Shown: in pieces, positions 11,291-22,805 of the stretch
Position numbering within the stretch: the stretch's first letter is position 1
Layout: each line of letters starts with the position of its first letter
Source: Lates calcarifer
Lineage: Eukaryota; Chordata; Actinopteri; Centropomidae
NCBI RefSeq assembly: GCF_001640805.2
Contig: NC_066851.1
Location: forward strand, 3,522,196-3,586,195
Length of the DNA stretch: 64,000 nt
Direction of reading: 5' to 3'
The notes under the pieces: model-generated
Told to the model about the DNA's origin: nothing
The model's database searches: none
The model's input: the letters and a program-made list of their open reading frames with translations, nothing else
Position numbers and translations under genes: made by a program

Positions 11291-11360
11291 GAGGAGCAGT
11301 GCCATGCTGAGCACATGGGGAACAGGCTGCCACCAGGGACCTCCTCTTGGAACTGTGAAA

Positions 11361-11390
11361 GGTGGTAATGGGTGGTAATGGGTGGTAATG
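11361..11390. repeat. 10-bp tandem repeat, three perfect copies
   Basis: GGTGGTAATG repeated exactly three times. Confidence 0.97.
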
Positions 11391-11828
11391 GGGACAGACA
11401 CAGGTGAAGTCAAAGGTGAATACAGGGTTTTAGGTCCACATTCCCATATTCTTTTTGGCTCAGTGTTGATGTTCTACTTGTGAAAGGATTTGTGTCAAGG
11501 TAAATAGGATGGGACTTTAAGATTTCAGAAAATATCTTATAAATGTTTAAATTATTTTATATAATCTGGTGTGGTTATTTAGTTTCCTAAAGTAAATTTG
11601 AACTGTATTTTTTTTTAATGTCTGTTTGTGTAAATTACAAGATATTTGGACCAAATATGAAACACACAGGAATGACTGCATGAGTACCTGTTTTGATTTT
11701 GGACTTGATTCAGTGATTCAGTAGTTCAAGTTTTGAAGTCTTTTCAAAGACAAAACTCTTAGATAATTTAATATATCCACTATAACCACAAAAATTACAA
11801 TTGTACAATAACAACCCAATAAATTACA

Positions 11829-12025
11829 GCAGCTGTGGTTCAGGAGGTAGAGCGGGTCGTCCACTAATCAGATGGTCAGTGGTTCATTCCCTGGCTCCTC
11901 TAGCCCATGAAGTATGTTTGGGCCCCAAAAATTCCCCTGATGTATTATTGGTGTGTGAATGTGTGTGTGTGTGTTTGTTAGATTGCTTACTGTGTAGAAC
12001 AAGCACCACCAAAGAGCAGTTTGTG
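11829..12025 (+). mobile_element. tRNA-derived SINE, second type
   Basis: The head is tRNA-like: GCTGTGGTTCAGGAGGTAGA then GCGGGTCGTCCAC (A box region) and GGTCAGTGGTTCATTCCCTG (B box). The body, CCCGGCTCCTC-like, continues into a GGTGTGTGAATGTGTGTGTG segment, as in a common teleost SINE. It lies directly beside a Tc1-like fragment. The internal pol III promoter boxes are recognisable but diverged. Confidence 0.75.
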
Positions 12026-12049
12026 TAGCCTTTTTGTGGACTCCATTTA

Positions 12050-12262
12050 GTCTGGCCATTCTCCTCTGACCTCTCTCATCAACAAGGTGTTTTTCTCGAC
12101 AGAACCGTCACAAGGTTTTTTTCTGCTCCATTCTGGGGAAACTCTAAGGATTGTTGTATGTGAAAATCCCAAGAGATTTCAGAAGTACTCAAACCAGCCT
12201 ATTTGGCACCAACAATCAAACCATCATCAAGGTCACTGTCACAAAAAGTCACTTCCAGTCAG
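12050..12262 (-). mobile_element. Tc1-like fragment (transposase N-terminal region)
   Basis: TGGCCATTCTCCTCTGACCT, then GAAAATCCCAAGAGATTTCA, then ACTCAAACCAGCCTATTTGG and CACCAACAATCAAACCATC match the reverse complement of the helix-turn-helix part of the same Tc1-like family as 7898-8685. The catalytic part and the 3' terminal repeat are absent. Confidence 0.75.
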
Positions 12263-12945
12263 TTGAATGAGAAATATAGTGATTTATGTAAAAAGGCGGG
12301 ATACATCTCCACAGAGTATGAGAGTATTCTTTGCTAAGTAAATTAAAAGTCCATTTTATCAGCCAATTTGAATAAGGAAGTAAGATAAGTAGTCCTAGTC
12401 TGCATAACCACCAAATAAAGTCCAAACATGGCACAAACACAAAACACATCAATGACACACTGCTATGAAGGAAAAGCTTGGCTCTCAGCCCAGACTTTGG
12501 GGCCTCTCCAGTATTCCTAAAATACATTTTAGTGTTTTTTTCTGGTCCAAGATGCGTGATCCAGTGGTATAAGTAATCAGATAAATGGGAGCCATCTCAG
12601 AGGAGAGCAGACAACATGGCTGACTGGATCAAAGCCCCATCGTCTGTGTGCCATGACGCTTATCTCTGCTAGCCTTGCCACCAGATAGCATTGCTAATTT
12701 GTTGAGCCACTGGTGAAGTCACAAGGTAACTCTACTTCTGTCGTTTGAGGGAAAACTACTTCAAAATCTGTCCGACTAGAAAATACCACTACTGTTAATC
12801 GTGAGATATGTAACTGTGGCATGCGGGTGGTGTGAACAAAGTGTAACCAGTTGAACCTGACGTGCTAGCTTAACTAATGGTGATGCCACAGGACCGTCAA
12901 AAGCTAGAGGACGTGGAGGTTTACATGTGTGCGCATTGGCTTGAG
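12263..12945. other. Unassigned DNA
   Basis: No recognised feature. Confidence 0.55.
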
Positions 12946-12955
12946 AGTTTAAGAG

Positions 12956-13045
12956 TTGTGTGTGTGTGTGAGTATGTGTATTATGTGTGGCTCAGATAGA
13001 GGGAGGGATAGAGAGAGAGAGAGAAGGAGAAAGAGAAAGTGAGAG
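12956..13045. repeat. (GT)n then (GA)n low-complexity stretch
   Basis: GTGTGTGTGTGTGAG at 12958-12972, then GAGAGAGAGAGAGAAGGAG at 13011-13029. Confidence 0.85.
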
Positions 13046-13335
13046 GCTGTGTGGGAGGAGGCAGCTATGCTAGATCCTAGGAGGGACTGGGAGGGCGAAG
13101 GGTCATTATTGACTGAATGAATTTTTAAAGAGGTCCCTCATTTGGGGGGTGGGAGGGGCTATGTGTCTGTGACTGTATGTGTGTGAAGTCGTACTAAATA
13201 CAACTCTACACCACAGCATCCCTCTCTTTTCTTCCTCTCTTTCTACTGTGCCAATTTACATAAATGCCCACCATACACCACCTCAAGCCCCATGACCGAT
13301 TCCAACCCTCCTGCTATAGGCTCTATAGTTTCTGT

Positions 13336-13402
13336 GCACACCAGGAAAGCCTTATTGATTGCCCTTTCACACCCCTTAACAATCAATGGCAGACCTGGTT
13401 TC
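13336..13402. promoter_or_regulatory. Nested inverted repeat with PBX/HOX-like half-sites
   Basis: ACCAGG (13340-13345) and ATTGATTG (13354-13361) are mirrored by CAATCAAT (13380-13387) and CCTGGT (13394-13399), all perfect, around an 18-bp centre. ATTGATTG contains the TGATTGAT-type core bound by PBX/HOX dimers. A regulatory role is inference. Confidence 0.3.
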
Positions 13403-13619
13403 AGGAGGAGTGGCTGTAGGAGGAAGGAGGGAGGGTTGGAAGGGAGAAAGTAGAGGAGAGAAGAAGCTTGGCTGGTGAAGAAAACAACAACAGTGAGTCC
13501 TTGGTTATTTCCTCAGGAGGTGGTAAAAGGACCAAGAGGGGGGTTACTTAAGGCCACAACCCTCCAGCTCTGTGGATGTTGGGAGCGAGGCCAGCCTTGC
13601 TGTAAGAAGTGCCCAGAGG

Positions 13620-13990
13620 CAGTGCATGTTTTGCGGGGGGAAAGATAGGGAGAGATGTGGATGTGGGGAGGGTGGGGGGGGGTTATGTTGTGGTGGGTTT
13701 GGAAATGCTCTGCATGTTCACTGACCCTGGCAGATAGCAGACAAAAGAGGGAGGGGGGTATTCAATCATACTAATGAGCAAGGGAGGGAGGGAGGAAGAG
13801 AAGAAGAGAGGGATGAAAGGGTGAGCAGCAAGGCAGAAGAAAAGGTGGTGGTGGTGTGGGGAGTGGGGGTGCTTTGGCACTGCCAAGCAAACACCCTGCT
13901 CCTCCAGCCCCCCACCTCCCCACCCTCGCAGCATCTATACACACACTCTCTCTGTGTCTACACACACACACACACACACACCACTCCCAG
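13620..13990. repeat. Purine-rich stretch ending in (CA)n
   Basis: GGGGGG, GAGGGAGGGAGGAAGAG and GGTGGTGGTGTGGGG runs, followed by a pure CA tract of about 11 units at 13960-13982. Confidence 0.8.
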
Positions 13991-14059
13991 GAGCAGCCAC
14001 ACTCATTAGTGCCAGCGAGACCCGCTGTTGGATGGAGCTGAAACACCAGCTCAAAGCAC

Positions 14060-14720
14060 CCCACCAAGACCCCACCCCCACCCTCTCTTTTTCATTCATT
14101 CGCTCCTGATGTCCCTCACTCCCTTGCTCGCTTAGTCTCCCACTCTCATCTGTCTCTACACTCTCTCTATCGCTGTCTTCACTCCATCCTTCTCAGCCAA
14201 TTTGGCCCTCTGTTGTTTTTCCTTTCCTCTCTTTATTCTTTCCGTGTTTGCTTCCCTAGCTTCTCCTTTATCTTCTGTCCACTTGATTCTATACACAGTG
14301 CTCACCTCTCATCTGTCCATCTTTTATTTTTCCTCCATTTCTCTCCACTCTCAGTCTCCCTTATCTGTCAATCCATCCATTTGTCCTTTCCACTTTTCTC
14401 CCTTGTTTTCCTTTCTTCCCCTCTCCTTCTGTATCCATCCACTGGATTCCCTGCACAATCCTCCCCTCCAATCCTTGCTTGTCTCTGCTCTCATGGTGGA
14501 GGGGTGATTTGGAGGATTAGGCCAGTGGCAGGGTTGTTGCTGTGTCAGTCTAACAGGCAAGGCTCTGGACCAGAGCTCAGTTCAAATCCCTTCTTCCACG
14601 CCTGCCTGCCTGGCCACCGAATTAGCAGCTTCCCCTCTCTTCCATCTTTCATCTCACTCATTCTTTTCTCTTTCCATCCCTGCCCCTCCTCCTGTATGTT
14701 CTCCATCAACGTGTTTGTCT
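14060..14720. repeat. Pyrimidine-rich tract
   Basis: A CT-dominated plus strand with CTCTCTTTTTC, CTTTCCTCTCTTTATTC and TCCATCC motifs. The long forward frame that spans it (about 14213-15016) is Ser/Phe/Leu/Pro-rich throughout and is not a gene. Confidence 0.75.
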
Positions 14721-15477
14721 CTCTGGCACCTTCTAATGTCCCCGGCATATTTTGCTGCTGCTTTTGTGAGTCTTTTTCTCATTATCTGAGGCTCTCCCTT
14801 ATCCTGCACCCTCTAAAATATCTACAACAAAGTCTTGCTGAGGGTATTAGATACATTTTGATACGTCCGCCAAGAAACATTATCACATCACCCTTGATGC
14901 AGCTGCAGTTTTGTTTGTTTGTTTTGTTATGTTTTTTGTTGTTTTGTATTTTATCAGGCACAGGACTAGTTCTATGCCCAGATCACAACCTGAAATGCTT
15001 AGAAAGGTGTTTTTAATCATTTTCTGTCCAGTTTTACATAAAATGATGCTTCCAGTTTTGCTCACAGTCTTTGGTGCAAGATATAGAAATCTATGTGACT
15101 TCAATTCAGCTCTAAACCATTTAGTTAAAGTAATAAATTTGAGAAATGCCCTCTTTGTATGCCAAGAAAACACCTTAAAAAAAAAAAAAAAATCCTTAGC
15201 TGGCTTAAAAATGTCACTCTTCCTCATAACCCAATCCTTCTTAAAATATCAGGGGGCAAATGCTCTTTTTTAATTGCAGCTCTAGGCAAGTATACAGTCA
15301 ATCCTCTTGGATAAGTGAGTTTTTCCTTCAGCAGACTGTGGTGTGCTCAGGGAAGCAGGTTAGCTTTGCCTTAGTGAAGTTTTTCGACACGCAATAGGTC
15401 ACAAAATAGCAATGTTTGGCAGGGTGTCCCTTAGGCCATGCTCTAAAAAGGTGGTTATTTAGGTGGTTATGTCCTCT
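14721..15477. other. Unassigned DNA
   Basis: Contains a T/G-rich stretch (14908-14955) and an A17 run ending at 15192. Nothing else is recognised. Confidence 0.5.
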
Positions 15478-15720
15478 TTTAAAGGATAATTCTGGTTCAG
15501 TACAACTTGGATCCCATTTTCACTTTTGGCTATCATGTCTTTCCATTATGAAAATGCCCATGTCACACACACACACAAGTGGTCAGATGATCACAACGGT
15601 TATAAACAAGCCAATGGTTTAGCCAGGTCCCCAAACCAAAACCAGAAGTGAACCAGTGAAATGATGGGAACAGAAGAACTATTACCAACATTTCAGTGGT
15701 TCACCTTACCAGAAAACATT
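15478..15720 (+). repeat. Teleost dispersed repeat (TTTAAAGGATAATT family)
   Basis: It starts TTTTAAAGGATAATTCTGG, then TACAACTTGGATCCCATTTT and TTGGCTATCATGTC, a start I associate with an abundant fish non-autonomous repeat. The right end is not defined. Confidence 0.45.
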
Positions 15721-16093
15721 AATTCATTAATTCAGTTTTATCATTCAGGATAAATACAATGACCAAACCTACAAAAATAAAACCCATGTTTTACTTTACA
15801 GTGCCATGTTGATTCCTTTTTCTTTTTGAATAGTCATTAACTTAAAACTTGAGAAGTATGTATCAGGAGTCTAGTCAGTAAATGTCACCGTCAGTGATTT
15901 TGCTGCTGTATGATTCAACTAAATGTCTGAATGTGGCCCAGCAGTGGAAACAGTTACACAGTCATTTCATGGTGCTCTGTTACTGTCTCTGCCGCTCTGT
16001 GTGTGCCAGCCTCACTCCTCGCTGGGCTGGACCCAGGGGAGGGAAGCAGGTTACACTGATGCTGTCTGAAGGACACTAGGACACTGTGGAAAA
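15721..16093. other. Unassigned DNA
   Basis: No repeat or exon recognised. Confidence 0.5.
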
Positions 16094-16125
16094 GTGTGTG
16101 TGTGTGGTGTGTGTGTGTGTGTGTG

Positions 16126-16157
<32 letters not shown>

Positions 16158-16185
16158 GAGAGAGAGACATGCACAGAGGGAGAGA
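16094..16185. repeat. Compound (GT)n(GA)n microsatellite
   Basis: GT runs broken by two GGTG interruptions, then GAAAGAGAGAGAGAGA. The interruptions divide it into three blocks. Confidence 0.93.
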
Positions 16186-16879
16186 CTAAGAGAGAGCACA
16201 TTGTATAAGTTGATTTCCTCATGCCACTCTACACATTAGTCTGCATGTGCAAATACTACAGTGTTTTGCAACCCAGAACTGAACATGCCACAATAGCTTC
16301 AGGTTAAGGGTGACAATGGACGACTGGAGAGTCCACAGCTTTGGATTCACTAGAACAGAATAGAATAGAACAGAATTCAGTGGCAGTCACATGAATAGAA
16401 GCTTGATCAAGGCCAGTACCGCAGCACAAAGAGACAAACCTTGACAAGAATGTTAAACAGGCGTGTGCTCACACACACAGCTCAGCTCACAGTGTGTGGA
16501 CAAAATTATATTTCTGATATTTGTAAAATGTAATATGTGCTTTGTGTGCCAGAGAGACAGGTGGACTAAAGGAAAAATGTGATGACATATGATAAACTAA
16601 GCTCAACATTCAGAGAAAATCAAAATTGAAGAATTATACTTGAAATTTGTTAAAATCCCACCCATAGAGATCTTTCTATATGTGTCATAAGTACATATTT
16701 TATATAAGACTAATTAATTCATTATTGATTAAGACAATTAAAACCTGTTGCGGTCATTGCTCATCTATTGTAGTGTGACATCATCAGCTTGGTAAAGAGG
16801 CCCAACACACTTGAAAGTTTTAACCTGCCGAGGGCAGCGTGGCAGCAGTTTTGCTGTGTGCATACTTCAGAACGCATGG
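16186..16879. other. Unassigned DNA
   Basis: Contains a short degenerate (GAATA)n at 16353-16378 (GAACAGAATAGAATAGAACA). Nothing else is recognised. Confidence 0.5.
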
Positions 16880-17110
16880 TCTTTCTCAACCCAACCGGTC
16901 GAGGCAGATGGCCACCCACCCTGAGTCTGGTTCTGTTTGAGGTTTTTCCTCTCCACTCTCACTGCTGCTGCTCATGGTGGGAACTGTTTTGTCTCTCGCT
17001 ATTAAAAAAATAGAAAAGAGTACAGTGTAGCAACGCTCAATATGAACAGTGTCTTGAGATAACTTCTGTTGTGATTCGGCGCTATAATAAAATGTAATTA
17101 AAATTGAAAC
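16880..17110 (+). mobile_element. LINE 3' end (L2/Rex-type tail)
   Basis: CAACCCAACCGGTCGAGGCA then GATGGCCACCCACCCTGAGT and CTGGTTCTGTTTGAGG match the 3' UTR of an abundant fish LINE. It ends CTTGAGATAACTTCTGTTGT, then GATTCGGCGCTATAATAAAA, then TGTAATTAAAATTGAAAC, a decayed form of the GGCGCTATATAAATAAAATT(GAATT)n tail. There is no coding part, so it is a 5'-truncated copy, as usual for target-primed integration. Confidence 0.75.
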
Positions 17111-17533
17111 TTTTTAGTTTGTTGCAACATTTTGTTCAGAATTACTCACGGTCAGATGTTAAGAGACAAAGATTAAGTGGCAGAAAAGGTGATTCAGGTA
17201 TTGTTTTTAAAATCTTTTGTTAATTTTATTGCTGAGTATAATCATAATTTTAAAAAGACATAAGATTTTGGTCGATGCGTGTTGAAGAATCACCCATATA
17301 TGTCACAGGCCTCTACACTGCAGCCCCAACAGGGGTTTGTTAAAGGGCATAGGGAATGTGAGCCTGGCATTTACTCACACAGCCAGCGGCCTCGCTGGAT
17401 ATACAGGAAGAGTCCGTAGATCAGAGGGAGAGAGAGCACGGAGCAGCGTCAAACAGACTTAAAAGATGATGTTGACTTTTCTCCCACCACACATGCCAGT
17501 GCAGTAGGGGCACTCACACTCTCTCCCTCCCCT

Positions 17534-17537
<4 letters not shown>
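17111..17537. other. Unassigned DNA
   Basis: No recognised feature. Confidence 0.5.

Positions 17538-17567
<30 letters not shown>
17538..17567. repeat. (CA)n microsatellite
   Basis: Fifteen CA units. Confidence 0.97.
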
Positions 17568-17569
<2 letters not shown>

Positions 17570-18434
17570 TCCATGCATGCAGATATAGACATGCAAACCC
17601 AGTTGAGGGAGATATGAAGATATACATGACAGGTAAGTAATCTGCTAAAAAGGCATAGGCACAACACACATACAGTCCCTGCCACCTGCCTGCCAACAGT
17701 TATTTGATCAGAGCTATTTCACCGGTGATGGAATGTGCTCTCTGTGCATTTGTGCTCCAGTGGAAAGCCCAAAGACGAACACAGGAACAACTCAAAGCCC
17801 ACAGGCTGGAAGAAAGAGAGTGCTGATAGTGACAGAAAAACACCCAGATGGTAGATTCAGTCTACCATGGGATCACATGTACAAAATTAGATCTTGGATT
17901 TTGCTGATAACAAGAAATGATGTCACCGTTACTGATAACAAGGCATGTGCAGAAGTGTACATTGGTATCCTTTAATGAATGACTATTTGCACATGGACAG
18001 AGTTATATTTTTATGATGCTGTATCCTCAGTATCTGGATGATTTAATGATTTGATACGTCATCAGTTTTTTTTTTTCCTCTTTCAGAAACATCATGTTTT
18101 TTCCATCATCTGTGAGCCTTTGCTGCCATAGCTGTACTAGACGAAGTGACTTAGCTGTGTGAATCAGCAGCTGGGAGAAAACACTGCGCCAAATTCAAAC
18201 ACAACTGAAGCAGGATTTGAAAGTGATCTGATTTAAACAGCTGAATGATTTATCAGGTATTTACAGAACATTCATTTTAACTTCTGCTCACTGTTAGTGG
18301 TGCTCACAACAGAATGGTGTTATGGCTAGCATGTAAGCTAGCAAAGCGTTTGATACAAATATTTATACATCCAACAGACACAGAACAGCAGAAGCATTCA
18401 GTTAGAATCAGAGTCAGTGCAGTGAGTTTAACAG

Positions 18435-18436
<2 letters not shown>
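17568..18436. other. Unassigned DNA
   Basis: No recognised feature. Confidence 0.5.

Positions 18437-18464
<28 letters not shown>
18437..18464. repeat. T28 homopolymer
   Basis: Uninterrupted T run. It could be the poly(A) of a minus-strand retrocopy, but no retrocopy body is recognised beside it. Confidence 0.95.
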
Positions 18465-18470
<6 letters not shown>

Positions 18471-19436
18471 TCAGCTTCTTTCTGCAGATGCAAACAAGAA
18501 AGGTGAGACCAGTGAAACTGTTACAATCCTCTGTAGGTTTGGGGCTACAAGTGACTTCTTTCACATTACATACAAGCATTCCATTGGTAATTTCAAACCA
18601 CTGATTAGTGCAGCTTTAAAAGGACAAGATATTTTCATCTTTTGCCCTGATGATTCAGCCAGGATAATTTTAATCCTATCCAAGTCTTGGAGGTGCTCCA
18701 ACCACCAGTCACCTCACATTTTCACACTCACCTCCAAACAAAGCTGGAGCGAACACAGTTGGGTCTTTTTGCCTTGACCTTTTGTTATCCAAGAGCATGT
18801 CGTAGCCGGTTTATAATGCTTCATTAAATGCGGTGCTAAAATATTGAACCATCATTGTGTTTAAGATGCCAACCCAACGCTGCCTAGTGGAGGTTTATTT
18901 TGCAAGAAACATTGCATGATTTTTTTTTTCTTTTGTGCATTTATTTGTGCATTGCATCTGACAAAAATCACCTGTCGATCAAATTGTGTAATAACACAGT
19001 ACCGGTGGAAATGGGTTTTTGGCTCCAAAGGGAACATGATTACAGAGAAATACATCAATACTGATTTATGCTAAACAACTCATCATTCTGTAACACAATG
19101 CACAATTACAAAAGGTAAAATGGCTTTTATCTGATTTCCTACTGCATTCTCAACATTTTTCTGAAAATGCAGATTTATACTGTTTGTTTATCTTGTGCTT
19201 TGAGGCATTTTATCAGCAGCTCCAATACGGACAATGCATCTGGGATGAAACGCACGGAGCAGGCCTTATGTTGTACACAAGATGAATTGACGATCAGGTG
19301 TAGTTCGCCAGCCTGGGCCTACTCCTGATCTATGGGCTAATGCTATCACTTATCTCTCCCCTCAGATCACAGGCATGAAGGAAAATAATCCCTGGTGGTG
19401 GTGTTCAAACTCTGACAAGCGCACGCCCCCACACAT
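18465..19436. other. Unassigned DNA
   Basis: No gene seen. The part at 19220-19330 (GCATCTGGGATGAAACGCAC, GACGATCAGGTGTAGTTCGC) is free of simple repeats and could be a conserved block. This is only an impression. Confidence 0.45.
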
Positions 19437-19437
19437 G

Positions 19438-19466
<29 letters not shown>
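19437..19466. repeat. (CA)n microsatellite
   Basis: Fifteen CA units. Confidence 0.96.
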
Positions 19467-19468
<2 letters not shown>

Positions 19469-19648
19469 GCAGCTCACTCTCCCTCACCCAGACAGTCACA
19501 CACGTACTGCTGTACACTGATGGAAGAGATGCACATATAAGACGGTAACAGATAGACAGACAGTTGCATGTGTCAGGCACAGATGTTCACATGCATTTCA
19601 GGCACATTCGGAACAGATGTGTGGGCAGCTCACGTGTTCCTTAAAGGC

Positions 19649-19666
19649 AAAAAAAAAAAAAAAAAA
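19649..19666. repeat. A18 homopolymer
   Basis: Uninterrupted A run after AAAGGC. No retrocopy body is recognised upstream. Confidence 0.93.
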
Positions 19667-19669
19667 CAA

Positions 19670-20159
19670 CACTTCATTAAAACAGCACACACAAACACAT
19701 AAATGCAGAACATAACAAAACTGATGCAACAAAAGTGACTACACCTGTGATTTCCTGTTAGAGTCGGTTCCAACACTACAGCCTGGGTTGCGTGTAATGT
19801 AACATGGAACCACGTGGTAAGGAATTGCCTGAGCAAGAAACCAGACTGTGAGGAACATATCTTCATTATGTCAGTGGGAAATGTAATCTGGTCAAAATTA
19901 CAGTCCCTCATAAAAAGCATTTGCTGTTGCAGTCAGTAAATGAACGGAACTTTTAAGAGACAGGGTTGGAGAGAGAGTAGAAGAGCAACAGTAGGCTACT
20001 GAACATGAACTGAAACACAGTTGCAGCAGTGATTGGGAGGTACAGGAAATGCCATACTGCCAACAGAGGGGAAAAATTATATCATTTTTACAAAAACAGA
20101 TGGATAAGTGTGTCTGACTTGGCACTTGTGTGGAAACTGTCTCAGTGAATGATCAGACA
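19670..20159. other. Unassigned DNA
   Basis: No recognised feature up to the Tc1 remnant. Confidence 0.5.
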
Positions 20160-20443
20160 GGATCAGATGAAACTGACCAGGACTACCACAGTGACTATGC
20201 AGCGCAGAATGTGAAACATGGCAGATTTATGGTATGGGGCAGCATGAGTGCAAAAGGTGTAGGACAGATGACATTTATAGACAGCACATGCATGTTTATA
20301 GACTCAAATATGTGGAATATATGTTGGAATATTTTAAATCACCCCTAACTCACTCCCAGCAAACAGCAGCTGAAATGATATCATCATCATCCATGCCGAG
20401 GAGGATCGAACTGTCTTTCAAAATAAAGCGAACATACAAAATA
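20160..20443 (+). mobile_element. Tc1-like transposase remnant with internal deletion
   Basis: The forward frame reads NVKHGRFMVWGSMSAKGVGQ then MTFIDSTCMFID, matching the VKHGGGSVMVWGCMSA.G.G.L.FI.G block of Tc1-like transposases. It then jumps to SMPRRIELSFKIK, close to the C-terminal SMPRRI..VI...G motif. About 80 residues containing the second and third catalytic acidic residues are deleted. A solo LTR is inserted just after it, and the AT-rich sequence from 20951 may be its 3' end. Confidence 0.75.
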
Positions 20444-20945
20444 TGTCATGTCCAGGAAATGTTAAGTCACTGTTGTGTTGTCCCATCTTCATGTTGTCTT
20501 GTGACTTCCTGTTTTATTTTGAAATCTTACTCTTCTCTCGTTTCAGGTCACTTGCCTCTTCCCCTCATGTGTTTCCCGCCTGCCTGATTGCTTGCCCCGC
20601 CCTGATTGTCTCCACCTGTTTCCCCTTACCTTGAGTCTATTTAGAGTCTGTGTCTCCCTTTGTCCTGTGCTAGTTTGTCTTGTTCAGTCAGAGAGCCAAG
20701 CCAGTTTACACCTCGAGTCCCAGTCACACCAGGTTTTTGATCCTTTGTGTTTGTCTTATTCTGCCTTGTTTGTGTAGTAGTTTTGCCTCCTCACGAGCGA
20801 TTTTTGGTTTGATACTTTTGTTGCCTTTTGGATTCCTCACCTTGAGTGATTTTCTGTTGTTACTTTGTCTAATAAAGATTGTTTATTTTTTGTACTTTGA
20901 GTCTGAGTCGTGCATTTGGGTTCACGTCCTAGTTCAGTCGTGACA
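20444..20945 (+). mobile_element. Solo LTR, about 502 bp, with 5-bp target duplication
   Basis: The block starts TGTCATGTCC and ends AGTCGTGACA, giving the TG...CA ends and short terminal inverted repeat (TGTCAYG) expected of an LTR. AAATA is present at both 20439-20443 and 20946-20950, a 5-bp target duplication. Inside are CTGATTGTCTCCACCTG, a TATTTA element near 20638 and a polyadenylation signal AATAAA at 20871-20876, followed by a T/GT-rich segment. There is no internal gag-pol region, so it most likely arose by LTR-LTR recombination. Ty3/Gypsy-like by general appearance. Confidence 0.8.
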
Positions 20946-20950
20946 AAATA

Positions 20951-22563
20951 TTATAAATATGAGCCTTTCACTGTAGTGTAGATGACTGATGGATGTATTG
21001 GATAAAGCTAGACTGATAGTTGATAGAAGAGATTACATTGGTGGGTACATATATCCCACTGTACATACTGTATACCCATGACAAGGCTGCTCTGATTACA
21101 TACCCCACTGTGATTTTGCATATTTTTTACTGCGATGATCTCCAGCAGCGTCAGGCAGCTGTAGGAGAAAACACAAGCAGTCAAAGCACGCCACTCACAG
21201 TGTCTACATTTCTCCAACATCTAGTTGCAGTGTTTGGGAGGAACATGTTAACCTGCAGCGTAGGCTCTGTAAACCAGTGACTATAAATCCAGTTATGACG
21301 TGGTATACACACTATCACACTGGAAGAACTTCAGGGAGCTGTGAATACTATTTAACTTTGCTTAAATGGATTTACTCAATTCTAATAAGTTTTGTTGAAA
21401 ATACTCATTCGTGTTATTAGGAACATGTTTTTACTTTTTAAAGACCAGTGAAAGAAATGCTTTGACTGATCATGTTGGGTTATGAAGCTAAACAAATGTG
21501 ATGTCAGCCCTGAAAACTGCTCAACAGGTCTCAGGTCTGTAACCTGGACATTGTTTCTAGAAAGACACACTGCTTTTAATTTTTAAAAAAATATGTACTG
21601 TTTCATTCCTGCAAGCACCACAAATGCAACAGAAGTCTCAGTATTCTTGATCTAAAACAATCTGAAATCATGCCATAACCATAAACTGTGAAGAATAATT
21701 CTCTTTCAGTGGCTTTTGTTGCAAGTTCTTGCAAATGACTTTTTGTGTTTTTGATGACCAAACACAGTCTGCAGCCAAAATGGTTTCAATTTTGCATCAC
21801 ACACAAATCAAGTAGCAGCATGTCTGTTCTAAGCAGAATGTTTGATTCTTGAGGAAGAACCTTGACCATCTGTAGCATTCTGTTTGATGCTCTGCACTTC
21901 AAGTCCTGCAGCCTGCATGGGAGATCAAAACAGTGGACCACACAAAAGACACACAAGTCTGGCATACACTCTCTTGCTTGCTCTCTCTTTCTCACAGTGC
22001 TGGAGAGAACAGCAACTACTGTGCTGACTCTACACATCAAACCAAAAACACAAGGCAAGAATAAATGGGTAATGTACAAAGTTTGATTGAGAGATGAAAT
22101 AATCCTCAGAACTTTCCCTTATATTCATTGTTTTTTACCCTCATATTTTCAGCATTTTTCACTGTATTTGCTTTGGGCTGCTATTGACTGTTGCCTCTTT
22201 GTTTGCTCCATTGCCATGCAATGTAATTACAAAACAACCTGAAAGAACTTCAGAGGCAACAATCAGATTGACAATTGCTGTTTGACTGGCCTTTAATTAA
22301 GTTAGATAGTTTATATTATATATTATATTTCGGCCAAAGCAAATAGTGGATTCTGAGCTATTTACAACCGATAAGATAAATTGCAGTGTTTTAGCTTTGT
22401 GTGTATGAGAGGGATGAGTGTGTGGTTCTTGATCCACAATGTATCCTTATTGCTGCCTCTTTTCAAGGCACAAAAACACACACACATTCAGATATATAGA
22501 AAAATACAACATCACACTGAAAAATACACAGTAATCATTCATATACAGAACCATGCTCACATA

Positions 22564-22567
<4 letters not shown>
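20951..22567. other. Unassigned DNA
   Basis: No recognised repeat, exon or RNA gene over about 1.6 kb. Confidence 0.5.

Positions 22568-22594
<27 letters not shown>
22568..22594. repeat. (CA)n microsatellite
   Basis: About 13 CA units, followed by GACAGACAG. Confidence 0.95.
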
Positions 22595-22599
<5 letters not shown>

Positions 22600-22763
22600 G
22601 ACCAGAGCAGACTGCAGGCTGCAGAGCTCTGCCAAATGATAGGGTCCTAAGAGGCAGTGGCTGTGACCTTGGCTGCCCTTGTGTGTGCCTGACTCCAGCT
22701 GGGCGTCCATTAGAGGGCTCCACAACAGACGCTGGCCTCTGCTGAGAGCCAAGGGTCGGATGC

Positions 22764-22765
<2 letters not shown>

Positions 22766-22802
<37 letters not shown>
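22766..22802. repeat. (CA)n microsatellite
   Basis: About 18 CA units, 170 bp after another CA tract in the same orientation. A short (GT)n follows at 22986-23012. Confidence 0.96.

Positions 22803-22805
<3 letters not shown>

Noticed and set aside
11829..11905. A functional tRNA gene at the SINE head
   Set aside because: A and B boxes are present, but acceptor stem and anticodon stem do not pair and the SINE body follows directly.
14213..15016. 267-codon forward open frame
   Set aside because: It covers pyrimidine-rich DNA followed by AT-rich DNA. Amino-acid make-up follows base composition, and overlapping frames are open too.
18437..18464. T28 as the poly(A) tail of a minus-strand processed pseudogene
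   Set aside because: No retrocopy body, target duplication or polyadenylation signal could be recognised next to it.
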